A DNA stretch of 64,000 nt from Stappia sp. MMSF_3263. Its GTDB lineage: Bacteria > Pseudomonadota > Alphaproteobacteria > Rhizobiales > Stappiaceae. The DNA lies in assembly GCF_030733745.1 (NCBI RefSeq), contig NZ_JASHIK010000006.1, positions 62,001 to 126,000 of the forward strand, written 5' to 3'. Shown here piece after piece: positions 51,844 to 60,690 of this stretch. The position numbers were made by a program, and so were the translations under genes. Within the stretch, counting starts at the first letter, position 1; the number at the start of each line of letters is the position of its first letter. The notes under the pieces were generated by a model. The model saw only the letters and a program-made list of their open reading frames with translations, ran no database searches and was not told where the DNA came from.

Positions 51844-52869
51844 TCAGTTGCCGAGTTTGATCTGGTCAACGGTCCAGCAGGACGTCGGAGCTACCGTATC
51901 CGGTGTCAGGATCTGGTTCTCCGTATAGACGGCAAAGGGCTGCGTGCCGGGTTCCGGCTGCGTCTGCAACAACATCTGGATCGCGGAGGCAAGCACCTTG
52001 GCCTGATCGCGCGTATCGACCTTCACATACGACGAGAACGCCCCGCTTTCGACATTGGTGCAGCCGAGATCCTTGTTTCCGCCGCCAGTCGAGACAAGTT
52101 TGATTTGGTCCTGCTTGCCGGATTCCCGGATGGCCGCGGCAATTCCCACGTCCATGTTGTCCCACAGCCCGATAAAGCCGCACAAATCGTCGTGCTGCTT
52201 GATGATCGTGGAGGCGATGGAATGCGCTTTCGAGGCATCCCAATCCGCGGCCTGAGTGGCCACAAGTGTCGCATCCGGGTAATCCACCAAGGTATCTTCG
52301 ACCCCGGCAACGCCGAGCTGGTTGGGCGGTGCGGTCACCGGGCCCTGAATCAGGGCAATTTTTCCGGATGTTCCAGAACCACAAAGACGGGCCGCTTCTT
52401 TCGCGGTTTCCACGCCCACGCCATACCAGTCTCCTCCGACGAAAGCATCCGAGTTGACCGGTGTCTTCATGTTCATCTGGATGACGTTGATGCCGGCGTC
52501 CATTGCGCGTCGGATAAGCTTGACGTAGGCCTGCATGTCTGCGTTCTGAATTATTATTATGTCCGGCTTCTCGTTGATAAGTTGCGAGATAGCCTGTGCG
52601 CCTGCATCGACGCTATAGTTGGCATCCCTGATCGTCAGCTCGTAGCCAAGCCTATCGGCATCCCGCTGCACTGCGGCCATCCAGCCTTGTGTCAGGTCCC
52701 ATCCCATCGTGACCGGAACGAAAGCGACGGTCTTGCCTTCAAACGCCTTCTGGTACTTCAGGATCAGGCCGTCATCCGGGCGCTCCGCCGAGGCCGGCGC
52801 GACCTGACCCAGGACACCCAGCATTACGGCTGCGACCGCACCTATCCTCTTGAACATAGAAAGTTTCAT
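51844..52869 (-). CDS. Sugar ABC transporter periplasmic binding protein
   Basis: A 341-aa protein with a signal peptide (KRIGAVAAVMLGVLGQVAPASA). A two-lobe periplasmic-binding-protein-1-type body follows: KTVAFVPVTMGWDLTQGWMA, QLINEKPDIIIIQNADMQAY, GINVIQMNMKTPVNSDAFVG, and KIALIQGPVTAPPNQLGVAG. GGGAGGAAG precedes the ATG. It captures a sugar or sugar-derived acid for the ABC permeases encoded on both sides. It lies between the fusion permease and the second permease. Confidence 0.92.
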   Translation of the reverse strand: MKLSMFKRIGAVAAVMLGVLGQVAPASAERPDDGLILKYQKAFEGKTVAFVPVTMGWDLTQGWMAAVQRDADRLGYELTIRDANYSVDAGAQAISQLINEKPDIIIIQNADMQAYVKLIRRAMDAGINVIQMNMKTPVNSDAFVGGDWYGVGVETAKEAARLCGSGTSGKIALIQGPVTAPPNQLGVAGVEDTLVDYPDATLVATQAADWDASKAHSIASTIIKQHDDLCGFIGLWDNMDVGIAAAIRESGKQDQIKLVSTGGGNKDLGCTNVESGAFSSYVKVDTRDQAKVLASAIQMLLQTQPEPGTQPFAVYTENQILTPDTVAPTSCWTVDQIKLGN

Positions 52870-52929
52870 GTCTTCCTCCCTAGAAATGTGGTTCTTTTTC
52901 CGGATCGCCCGTCTGGACCACCCGGAATT

Positions 52930-53916
52930 CTAGATGTCGCCTTGCTGCGATGTCTGTTCGTCGCGGGGGTTGAGCAGCGAGTCCACGATGATGGCCAGCA
53001 GCAAGATCAGACTCTTGATGATATTTTGAGCCGAATAATCCACGTTCATGATCGTCAGACCGTTCAACAGCAGTCCGATGAGAACCGTGCCCGAAATGAC
53101 ATTCCGGATACTGCCCTTGCCGCCCGCCAGACCGATCCCTCCGATCACCACGACCAGGATGATGTCGTAGATCATCGTCGAGCTGGCCAGCTTGGTGTTT
53201 ACCGATGACACGGTCATCGCCATGATCAGGCCCGCGCAGAAAGCGACGAGGGATGCGAAGCTGTACATCAGGACCGTCATGGGCCGGATAGACATTCCGC
53301 TGTTGCGCGAAGCGAGCGGATTGTCACCGATCGCGTAGACGAAGGCGCCATAACGCGTCAGGCGCAAGGCCACGAACGCGAGACAGGAGATGATGAGGAA
53401 CAGCAGAACCGGCATGGGAACCGCCGCGAGCGCACCGGTTCCGAGAGACGCAAACCAGCCCACATCGCCGCTGATGAAGATGTTCTCGCTCGACACAAGG
53501 GCAAAGCGTCCCAGCCCGGAAATCACGGTCGCCATCGCAAGCGTGGCGAAGATGGCCGGAATCTCGACATAGGCGATCAGGAATCCGTTGACCGCGCCGA
53601 AGGCCACCGCCAGCAGCAGACCCAAAAGAAGGGCCGTCTCCACCTGCATTCCTCCGGAGAAAAGCGTGAAGCTCCAGCCAGTCGAGAACACCATCACTGC
53701 GACCATCGTAAGGTCGATGCCGCGACCGATCACGACGACCGCCATTCCGATCGCCAGAATTCCCAGGATCGAGACGCTCTGCAAAAGAGAGAGCAAGTTC
53801 GATATCCGGAAAAACCCATCGAGAAAAATCGAAAACAGGACGAACAGAACCGCCGAGATGGCCATAACCATCTGTTCCTGATTCAGCGACAGAACGGCAT
53901 TCCGGTCAAACTTCAA
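52930..53916 (-). CDS. Sugar ABC transporter permease (RbsC type)
   Basis: About 328 aa from the TTG at 53916, with GGGGAGG upstream. An ATG at 53940 lies upstream of that ribosome site. The membrane protein has the family segments GRGIDLTMVAVMVFSTGWSF, AIGDNPLASRNSGMSIRPMT (the EAA-like loop) and DIILVVVIGGIGLAGGKGSI. It pairs with the fusion permease as a heterodimer. It is the first gene of a six-gene operon, permease-SBP-fusion-propeller-ATPase-dehydrogenase, running leftward. Confidence 0.92.
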   Translation of the reverse strand: MKFDRNAVLSLNQEQMVMAISAVLFVLFSIFLDGFFRISNLLSLLQSVSILGILAIGMAVVVIGRGIDLTMVAVMVFSTGWSFTLFSGGMQVETALLLGLLLAVAFGAVNGFLIAYVEIPAIFATLAMATVISGLGRFALVSSENIFISGDVGWFASLGTGALAAVPMPVLLFLIISCLAFVALRLTRYGAFVYAIGDNPLASRNSGMSIRPMTVLMYSFASLVAFCAGLIMAMTVSSVNTKLASSTMIYDIILVVVIGGIGLAGGKGSIRNVISGTVLIGLLLNGLTIMNVDYSAQNIIKSLILLLAIIVDSLLNPRDEQTSQQGDI

Positions 53917-54625
53917 TGTATTTTCCTCCCCATGACCCAAGCCGAATTCCCCGGGGTTGGTCCCAGCGATCCGACACAGGCCCGCCGCCTGGTGCGTGTT
54001 CCATTATGCACTGAAGGCAGCCTCACGCTGGCGAAGCGATCCGCGTTTGTCCAATATTGAGAAACGAGAAATATATAACCTTATCCTTATGAAAAGAGCA
54101 GGCGGCCGGTGTGTAGGCCGGTATTAAATTATGTCCGGACCCCCGGATTTCCTGGGTTTGCACGGAGATTTTGGGGATTTTCCGGAAATTGGAGCATCGG
54201 GCGAAAACTCCACTCGATGGTGGGTCGATGCCAACCCGCTCGCGGGAAACAGCCAGAATCATAACTGAAAAGCGTAATTACGACACCGGGACTTTGTTGA
54301 ATGAATTATCCGACAGGTACCTTCGCCTAAGAAGTCTGACAGGGCACAAGCTTGACATCTCCCGGTTTCGTTCAGACACGAAGCGTAGTGGAATTCGGCC
54401 ATCCGGAGCCAGTGGCACGCGCCGTGCGCACCGGGCTTGGAGGCAAGCGGATTGAGGAGGATGCCGACCCTTCAGATGAAGATGGCGATATCTCTTTTTG
54501 CTTTTCCACTGATGTCGAATTTTCTCAACCGCAAGACGATCTCACAAGCAGGACATTAATACTTTATCAAAAAAAGGCTTACTGGCGACAAAGAAATAAA
54601 ATTATGAACAAATCTAATTTATTAC
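53917..54625. other. Gene-free promoter region and debris
   Basis: The first ~150 bp hold the promoter of the ABC operon, with AT-rich sequence at 54045-54095. No intact gene is supported. The stretch 54352-54450 looks like a LysR remnant (listed separately). The last 80 bp are AT-rich. Confidence 0.45.
54352..54450 (+). pseudogene. Possible LysR effector-domain fragment
   Basis: A short frame reads FVQTRSVVEFGHPEPVARAV followed by RTGLGG. It closely parallels the LysR at 38666-39676 (FRTNSVMAFGHPEPILKAIRADVG), including the FGHPEP motif. The rest of a regulator is absent, so this would be a decayed copy. The match covers only about 27 residues. Confidence 0.4.
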
Positions 54626-55393
54626 TTAGGCGATCCCTAATTCGGACGGCAACAGCGCCATGTCGCCAAATTGCCGTGCACCGAAAAGATCTGGGGTCGA
54701 CTTCGTTTCTTTCGGCACATAAGCGAGACACGACATGCCCGCTCTTGCGGCGGCTTCAAAACCACTGGAGCTGTCTTCTACAACCAGGCAATGCTCAGGC
54801 AGGATACGATTTGCTTGCGCAGCGTGGAGAAACACGTCCGGGGCAGGCTTGCTTGCTCCAACTTCATGCGCCGAGAACATATTGCCTTCAAACCAAGGAA
54901 GCATACCCGTTGTCTCCAACGTTGCGCACATCTTTTCCATCAATCCATTTGAAGCAACGCAAAATTTTACTTCATGATTCTTTAGTACTTTCAGCGCCTT
55001 TTTTGCACCTTTAATTGGCTTTATTTCGCTCTTCAACGAAGCTATCAATTCCTTCGAGAACGGAACCAACCAATTTTCGGGCACTTTCAAGCCTTGTTCC
55101 GATAAATACCTTTCGACATCATGCCTGCTTTTTCCTATGAACCTGTCGCAACATTCGGAAAAGGATATGTCAGCGCCGCGTGAAAGCAGAAATCTATGAA
55201 GATGCCGATTGGAGATCGTTTCGGAATCCACAAGCACACCATCGCAATCAAATATAATAAGCTGCGGAATGCGATCTGGATGCTGCACCGCAATATGTCT
55301 CTTACCTGGAATCATAGCCACATAGAGCCTTTCAAAGATATTAGCGTCGTCAACGATCAGAGAACTAACTAAATCTATAGTGCCCCTGAGCAC
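54626..55393 (-). CDS. HAD-superfamily hydrolase (beta-phosphoglucomutase/phosphatase-like)
   Basis: A 255-aa protein if the GTG at 55393 is used; the ATG at 55315 gives a shorter, more family-typical 229 aa. It has the HAD motif I LIIFDCDGVLVDSETISNRH, motif II VASNGL, motif III lysine in EVGASKPAPDVFLHAAQ and motif IV VVEDSSSGFEAAARAGM. It probably dephosphorylates a sugar phosphate or phosphoglycolate-like metabolite. The gene and its surroundings are clearly AT-richer than the catabolic blocks, a sign of separate acquisition. It has no obvious operon partner. Confidence 0.88.
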   Translation of the reverse strand: MLRGTIDLVSSLIVDDANIFERLYVAMIPGKRHIAVQHPDRIPQLIIFDCDGVLVDSETISNRHLHRFLLSRGADISFSECCDRFIGKSRHDVERYLSEQGLKVPENWLVPFSKELIASLKSEIKPIKGAKKALKVLKNHEVKFCVASNGLMEKMCATLETTGMLPWFEGNMFSAHEVGASKPAPDVFLHAAQANRILPEHCLVVEDSSSGFEAAARAGMSCLAYVPKETKSTPDLFGARQFGDMALLPSELGIA

Positions 55394-56269
55394 GCACTCA
55401 GCAACCGGCTCCAGCGCCGAACCATCAACTTAACTGGAATCTGAAGCAGTTGTGACGACGTTCACAGTGTAAGCCGTAAGGACGCCACCATAAGCGTTTC
55501 CTTCTGGAATTACGGGACGTGGTATGGTTAGCCTAACTTGCTGCACCAAATTTAAAAAAATCTCTCCATCTATTCTTCGCTCTCTGGAATGAGATGTTTT
55601 TAGCAATAAGCTACGATCAACTGGGAGGTGAGGGGGAAGTTTGTGCATTACGCTTAAGATAGAATTGAATTAACGGAAGCACTCAACTAGAGACGCGATG
55701 AATAGGTTCTTACCTGACCAGTGCTCCAATCCCCAAGTAGGAACCTCAGGATCATGGAGTTCTCCATCTAGTATCACGGTTCCGGGCTGGAGATGACTGG
55801 GATAATACAGCGCATTCGGAACATTGATTCTGATCGCAAAGCGAGGCTGATCCTCATAGTAATGTCTACGCCAATCCTCCAAATTTTCGCGGGAGTCCGC
55901 AAGGGTCAGAACCAATACAAGCCCAGGAACTCTGTTCGAACCATCCATTTACCGCCTATATGCAGGCATTATCCATCGGTTTCTCAGGTCTAGAGAAGTC
56001 CAGTGCGATCCCCTTGGTAGGATCAAAAATCCAGCTTCAGTGGGTTGAACTCCGAGCTCTGATCAACACTCATGCGCTAATCGGAGCCAATATGGATATT
56101 ACCAGCGGTGGCTTTCCTGAAAGTAGCAAGCAGCAGATCATCGCCGAACTGCTGTGCATAACGGGCATCCGCATCAACGCTGCTGTCGAACTCGCTGGCC
56201 GGCCCGCCCCGAACTCTCGCCGGAAAGCGTAATGCTCAAACAGGAACCGGACGACAAGGACTGAAAGAC
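55394..56269. other. Low-information region with one possible small gene
   Basis: About 875 bp downstream of the pcaR stop and upstream of the HAD gene. One short minus-strand frame (55670-55948) is listed separately; others (55430-55648 minus, 55960-56232 plus) lack recognisable products or good ribosome sites. The region is probably a decayed insertion. Confidence 0.4.
55670..55948 (-). CDS. Hypothetical 92-aa protein
   Basis: It starts MDGSNRVPGLVLVLTLADSR with only a weak AGG-type site upstream. The sequence (EDQPRFAIRINVPNALYYPS, GTVILDGELHDPEVPTWG) looks like a beta-rich soluble fragment, but I recognise no family. It may be a remnant of a longer gene. Confidence 0.3.
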   Translation of the reverse strand: MDGSNRVPGLVLVLTLADSRENLEDWRRHYYEDQPRFAIRINVPNALYYPSHLQPGTVILDGELHDPEVPTWGLEHWSGKNLFIASLVECFR

Positions 56270-57031
56270 CTAGTGCAGCACCCGCCGCACGCCCGACTGC
56301 ACCTTGAGGAGCGCCGGCAGGTAGATGGCGACGAGGTCGTCCAGGCTCGCCTGCGCGGCGGCCATGCCCGTGTTGAGCGCCGCCACCACCCGGTCGCGGC
56401 TATCGTAGACCGGCACGGCGAGCGACCTGAGGCCGATCTCCACTTCCTGATCGATGACGGCAAAGCCTTGCGTGCGCGTTTCACCGATACGGTTCATGAT
56501 CTCGTCCGGATCGGTCAGGCTCAGCGCCGTGCGCGGGGTCAGGTCCGAGCGCTCCACGAGTGCCCGGGCCTCTTCTTCCGGCAGCGCCGCCAGCAGCACG
56601 CGGCCCATCGACGTGCAATGCGCGGGCAGCCGTGAGCCGGGCGTCAGTCCGATGGACATCACCCGTTTCTGCGCGGCCCGCGCCAGATAGACGATTTCCG
56701 TGCCGTCGAGGATCGATACCGAGCAGGACTGGCAGATCTGCTCGGTAAGCTGGTCGAGCCACGGCTGCACCACCTGCGGCAGCGGCAGCGAGGCGAGCGC
56801 CCCGAGACCCAGCCGGAGCGCGCGTGGCGTCAAAGTGAAGAACTTGCCGTCGTAGTCCGCATACCCCTCGTGATGAAGGGTGAGCAGGCAGCGGCGCGCG
56901 GTCGCCCGGTCCAGCCCCGTGGCGTCGGCGACATCGGATATCGACAGACGGGGGGTGTCGGCCCCGAAACACTCGATCACCCTCAGTCCCTTGGCGAGCG
57001 AAGCGATGTGATCCGTCGGTTTGTTCAACAT
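56270..57031 (-). CDS. pcaR: IclR-family regulator PcaR
   Basis: About 253 aa from the ATG at 57031 (MLNKPTDHIASLAKGLRVIE), preferred over an upstream ATG at 57070 because family members begin this way. The N-terminal winged helix is SISDVADATGLDRATARRCL, followed by the effector domain with GTEIVYLARAAQKRVMSIGL, GSRLPAHCTSMGRVLLAALP and QGFAVIDQEVEIGLRSLAVP, all typical of PcaR/PobR/PcaU. These proteins sense 3-oxoadipate or protocatechuate and control pcaIJF. It is divergent from pcaI over a repeat-rich region. Confidence 0.9.
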   Translation of the reverse strand: MLNKPTDHIASLAKGLRVIECFGADTPRLSISDVADATGLDRATARRCLLTLHHEGYADYDGKFFTLTPRALRLGLGALASLPLPQVVQPWLDQLTEQICQSCSVSILDGTEIVYLARAAQKRVMSIGLTPGSRLPAHCTSMGRVLLAALPEEEARALVERSDLTPRTALSLTDPDEIMNRIGETRTQGFAVIDQEVEIGLRSLAVPVYDSRDRVVAALNTGMAAAQASLDDLVAIYLPALLKVQSGVRRVLH

Positions 57032-57080
57032 GCGCACAAAATTCAGTTCTATTTGAACAAATGTCAACATGCGAACAAAT
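57020..57080. promoter_or_regulatory. PcaR operator repeats between pcaR and pcaI
   Basis: TCAACATGCGCACAAA (57025-57040) and TCAACATGCGAACAAA (57064-57079) are direct repeats with one mismatch, 39 bp apart. Three TTTGTTC-type half-sites lie in the same stretch, two on opposite strands. The layout resembles IclR-type PcaU/PobR operators. The left repeat covers the pcaR start codon, so PcaR binding would shut off its own gene. Confidence 0.65.
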
Positions 57081-57135
57081 TGACTGGCCGAACCGAAGCA
57101 GCGGGCCTAGACAATCCTCAACCGAGGAGGTTTCC

Positions 57136-57855
57136 ATGGATAAGACAATAACGTCCCTTACGGCTGCGGTCGCGGACATAAAGGACGGTTCCCGACTGAT
57201 GATCGGCGGCTTCGGCGGCTCCGGCGCGCCGATCGAGTTGATCCACGCCCTGATCGACCGTTTCCGCGAAACCGGCAGCCCCAGGGACCTGACGGTGATC
57301 AATAACAATGCGGGCAACGGCGGCATCGGCATCGCCGCGATGATCAAGGCCGGCATGGTCCGCAAGATGATCTGCTCCTTCCCGCGCTCGTCGAATGCGG
57401 AAGCCTTCAACGAAAAATATCTGGCCGGTGAAATCGAGCTGGAGCTCGTTCCCCAAGGCACACTCGCGGAACGCATCCGCGCAGCCGGTGCCGGCATCCC
57501 CGCCTTCTACACGCCGAGCTCCTTCGGCACCGAGCTGGCGGAAGGCAAGCCCACGGAAGAATTCGACGGCAAGATGTATGTGCGCGAACGCTGGCTGAAA
57601 GCCGACTTTGCGATCATCAAGGCGCAGGTCGGCGACACGCTCGGCAACCTCACCTACCGGTGTGCGGGCCGCAACTTCAGCCCTTTGATGGCCATGGCCG
57701 CGGACCGCACCATCGTCCAGGTCAGCCATCTGGTCGCACCCGGCGGCATCGACCCCGAAACCGTCGTCACGCCCGGCATCTTCGTCGACGGACTGGTCGC
57801 AGTTCCGGAACCTGAACAGGAAGAAATGCTCGTCCGCGCGGGAGTGGTTTACTGA
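57136..57855 (+). CDS. pcaI: 3-oxoadipate CoA-transferase subunit A
   Basis: About 239 aa from the ATG at 57136, with GAGGAGG upstream. The family N-terminus is GSRLMIGGFGGSGAPIELIH, then NNAGNGGIGIAAMIKAGMVR and SFGTELAEGKPTEEFDGKMY. It pairs with PcaJ to transfer CoA from succinyl-CoA to 3-oxoadipate. It overlaps pcaJ by one base (TGATG). Confidence 0.95.
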   Translation: MDKTITSLTAAVADIKDGSRLMIGGFGGSGAPIELIHALIDRFRETGSPRDLTVINNNAGNGGIGIAAMIKAGMVRKMICSFPRSSNAEAFNEKYLAGEIELELVPQGTLAERIRAAGAGIPAFYTPSSFGTELAEGKPTEEFDGKMYVRERWLKADFAIIKAQVGDTLGNLTYRCAGRNFSPLMAMAADRTIVQVSHLVAPGGIDPETVVTPGIFVDGLVAVPEPEQEEMLVRAGVVY

Positions 57856-58532
57856 TGGCCTATACGAAACTCACCAACGCCCAGATCGCCTGGCGCGCCG
57901 CCCAGGACATCGAGGACGGCGCCTATGTCAACCTCGGCATCGGCTTTCCCGAAATGATCGCCAAGTTCCAGCCCGAAGGCCGGGACGTGATCTATCACAC
58001 CGAAAACGGCGTGCTCGGGTTCGGCGGAGCTCCGAAAGAGGGCGAAGAGGACTGGGACCTGATCAATGCCGGCAAGAAGGCGATCACGCTGAAACCGGGT
58101 GCCTCCTTCTTTCACCATGCCGACAGCTTCTCCATGGTGCGCGGCGGCCATCTCGACCTTGCGGTCCTCGGCGCTTACCAGGTGGCCCAGAACGGCGATC
58201 TGGCGAACTGGCGTGTCGGCTCGAAGGGCGTGCCCGCCGTCGGCGGCGCGATGGACCTCGTCCACGGCGCCAAGCGGGTCGCGGTCGTCACCGACCACGT
58301 CACCAAGGACGGCAAGCCGAAGCTGGTCGAAACCTGCACCTTCCCGCTCACCGGCGTCGGCTGCGTCACCCGCGTCTACACCTCCCTTGCCGTGGTCGAC
58401 ATCGTCGACGGTCATTTCGTCCTGCGCGAAAAGCTTTCCGGAATGACACTGGAAAATTTGCAGGACGTGACCGGAGCACCGCTGCATCTCGAGGGCGACC
58501 CCACCGACCTGACCGTACCCGCTCTAGACTGA
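57855..58532 (+). CDS. pcaJ: 3-oxoadipate CoA-transferase subunit B
   Basis: A 225-aa protein with the catalytic glutamate (Glu50) in VIYHTENGVLGFGGAP, and NLGIGFPEMIAKFQPEGRD upstream of it. SMVRGGHLDLAVLGAYQVAQ and GAMDLVHGAKRVAVVTDHVT complete the family pattern. It forms the active site with PcaI. It is 10 bp upstream of pcaF. Confidence 0.95.
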   Translation: MAYTKLTNAQIAWRAAQDIEDGAYVNLGIGFPEMIAKFQPEGRDVIYHTENGVLGFGGAPKEGEEDWDLINAGKKAITLKPGASFFHHADSFSMVRGGHLDLAVLGAYQVAQNGDLANWRVGSKGVPAVGGAMDLVHGAKRVAVVTDHVTKDGKPKLVETCTFPLTGVGCVTRVYTSLAVVDIVDGHFVLREKLSGMTLENLQDVTGAPLHLEGDPTDLTVPALD

Positions 58533-58542
58533 GGAAAGACCT

Positions 58543-59751
58543 GTGCAAGACGTATTTATCTGCGACTACATCCGCACACCCATTGGCCGCTTCGGCGGTG
58601 CCCTCGCCCCGGTGCGCACCGACGACCTCGGCGCGATCCCCCTCAAGGCGCTCGCGGCCCGCAACCCGGACCTGGATCTCGCGGCGATCGACGAAGTGAT
58701 CTTCGGCTGTGCCAACCAGGCGGGCGAAGACAACCGCAACGTGGCGCGCATGTCTCTTCTGCTCGCCGGCTACCCGGAGACGGTCCCCGGTACCACGATG
58801 AACCGCCTGTGCGGCTCGGGCATGGATGCCGTCATCACCGCCGCCCGTGCGATCAAGGCCGGCGAGGCCGAGCTGATCGTCGCCGGTGGCGTGGAGAGCA
58901 TGTCGCGCGCGCCCTTCGTCATGCCCAAGGCCGAAAGTGCCTTTTCCCGCACCAGCGAAATCCACGACACCACCATCGGCTGGCGCTTCGTCAACCCGCT
59001 GATGAAAGCCCAATACGGCGTCGACAGCATGCCGGAAACCGGCGAAAACGTCGCCGAGGATTTCAACGTCTCCCGGACCGATCAGGACGCCTTCGCCTTC
59101 CGCTCCCAGCAGAAAGCCAAGGCCGCGATGGACAATGGCAGGCTCGCCCGCGAAATCACGCCCGTCTCGATCCCGAGGCGCAAGGGCGACCCCGTCATCA
59201 TCGATATCGACGAGCATCCGCGCCCGGAAACGACGCTCGAAGGTCTCGCCAAGCTGCGCGCACCCTTCCGGGACGGCGGCTCGGTTACGGCCGGCAATGC
59301 CTCCGGCGTCAATGACGGTGCCGCCGCCTTGATCGTGGCCTCCGGCGAAGCGGCAGCAAAATACGGCCTCAAGCCGATTGTCCAGGTGCTCGGCGGCGCG
59401 ACCGCCGGCGTGGCGCCCCGGATCATGGGCTTCGGTCCGGCGATCGCCTCCAAAAAGCTCATGGCGCGGCTCGGCCTGGCGCAGGCGGACTTCGACGTGA
59501 TCGAACTGAACGAGGCTTTCGCTTCCCAAGGGCTTGCCACCTTGCGCGATCTCGGCATCGCCGACGACGATCCGCGGGTGAACCCCAATGGCGGCGCCAT
59601 CGCCCTCGGCCACCCGCTCGGCATGTCCGGCGCCCGGATCACCGGCACGGCGGCTCTGGAACTGTCGGAGAAAAACGGCCGTTATGCCCTCTCGACCATG
59701 TGCATCGGAGTTGGCCAAGGAATTGCAATTGCACTGGGAGCTTGCAACTAG
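58543..59751 (+). CDS. pcaF: 3-oxoadipyl-CoA thiolase
   Basis: A 402-aa thiolase from the GTG at 58543, with GAGGAAAG upstream. The active-site cysteine is Cys90 in TTMNRLCGSGMDAV, the His is in NGGAIALGHPLGMSGARITG, and the second Cys is in STMCIGVGQGIAIALG. It cleaves 3-oxoadipyl-CoA to succinyl-CoA and acetyl-CoA, ending the beta-ketoadipate pathway. It is the last gene of pcaIJF. Confidence 0.95.
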   Translation: MQDVFICDYIRTPIGRFGGALAPVRTDDLGAIPLKALAARNPDLDLAAIDEVIFGCANQAGEDNRNVARMSLLLAGYPETVPGTTMNRLCGSGMDAVITAARAIKAGEAELIVAGGVESMSRAPFVMPKAESAFSRTSEIHDTTIGWRFVNPLMKAQYGVDSMPETGENVAEDFNVSRTDQDAFAFRSQQKAKAAMDNGRLAREITPVSIPRRKGDPVIIDIDEHPRPETTLEGLAKLRAPFRDGGSVTAGNASGVNDGAAALIVASGEAAAKYGLKPIVQVLGGATAGVAPRIMGFGPAIASKKLMARLGLAQADFDVIELNEAFASQGLATLRDLGIADDDPRVNPNGGAIALGHPLGMSGARITGTAALELSEKNGRYALSTMCIGVGQGIAIALGACN

Positions 59752-60179
59752 TTTCGTGAACCTGAGCTGCACGTCTTTCAAAACACGAACCAAGACTAGA
59801 TGATGGATTTATTAAAATTGATCCAAGGTCGATCTGATATCATATTGAAAGGTGCAGGTATATTTTTGACCTTTTCCACTACATCTATCATTTCTGAAGG
59901 CATATGGAGAAAGTTTATTTACGTCGGCGATGGGGCACATGAGGTATGTTTTGGAAAAGCACCCAAGACTATACTCAGCTCTCGAATTGCATCGGCATCA
60001 TGTGCCGGTCCGCCAAAACAATTGAGCCTGAGAGGAGGTCACATGAAAGGGACATCAACATGGCTTTTTGAGCATCATAGACCTACTCGGAAGAGAACGT
60101 AGTCGATGAGTTGCGTTCGGGTGGTAGGTTTCCGTTTGCCGAACTTACGCGGTGAACCGGCTTGACCCAACGAACAAAC
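59752..60179. other. Gene-free spacer after pcaF
   Basis: AT-rich for the first 300 bp. Short frames here (for example 59800-60102) have no recognisable product and no ribosome site. No clear terminator hairpin follows pcaF. Confidence 0.4.
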
Positions 60180-60585
60180 GTTACAGATCCCGTCGGCCCG
60201 GTCAGGCCGCTTTGGAACAGCGGATCAGAGAGATTTGTCAGAGGCATATCCGGTTCGGATAGCAATGCTTGGATGTATTGCTGTGCCGAGAGTGCTGGAT
60301 GATCAGTCAGAAGAAAACCCGTCAGATCTACAACGAGTTGGGCCTCCAATGAGGAACAAGTTTCTGGAGCGCCGGATGAAAGCAACGCTTCAGGAAGATC
60401 GCCAATCGGCCGTCGGGCCGAATGACGTTGGGCTATGGACTTCATGCATGACCAGCACGCAACTGATCGAAAATCCGCGTTTTGACCGTGTTCGATACGT
60501 TCTCTCGCTATGTGCCGGGGCTTGATCCACGGCCAAGTGATCGGGGAGAGGATGTTGCGAGAACCCTGAGCAGGGTGTGTTCTCG
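60180..60585 (+). pseudogene. IS3-family transposase OrfB fragment
   Basis: Reading across frames gives RRPGQAALEQRIREICQRHI, TRQIYNELGLQ, MRNKFLERRMKATLQEDRQS, AVGPNDV, KIRVLTVFDTFSRYVPGLDP and RGEDVARTLSRVCSR. This is the middle of an IS3-family OrfB, with several frameshifts and stops (a TAG near 60260 among them). It is distinct from the 18950-19283 remnant. Confidence 0.75.
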
Positions 60586-60690
60586 ATTTCACGCAGTCGC
60601 CGACTCTAATCTTCCAAATCCCCGATTGAGCTAACGATGTTCCAGAGCATTCACAATTAACAGGAGCGACATGGAAAACTGGGCAAGAAA

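Noticed and set aside
58366-59793. 475-codon minus-strand frame opposite pcaF
   Set aside because: Antisense to a textbook thiolase gene.
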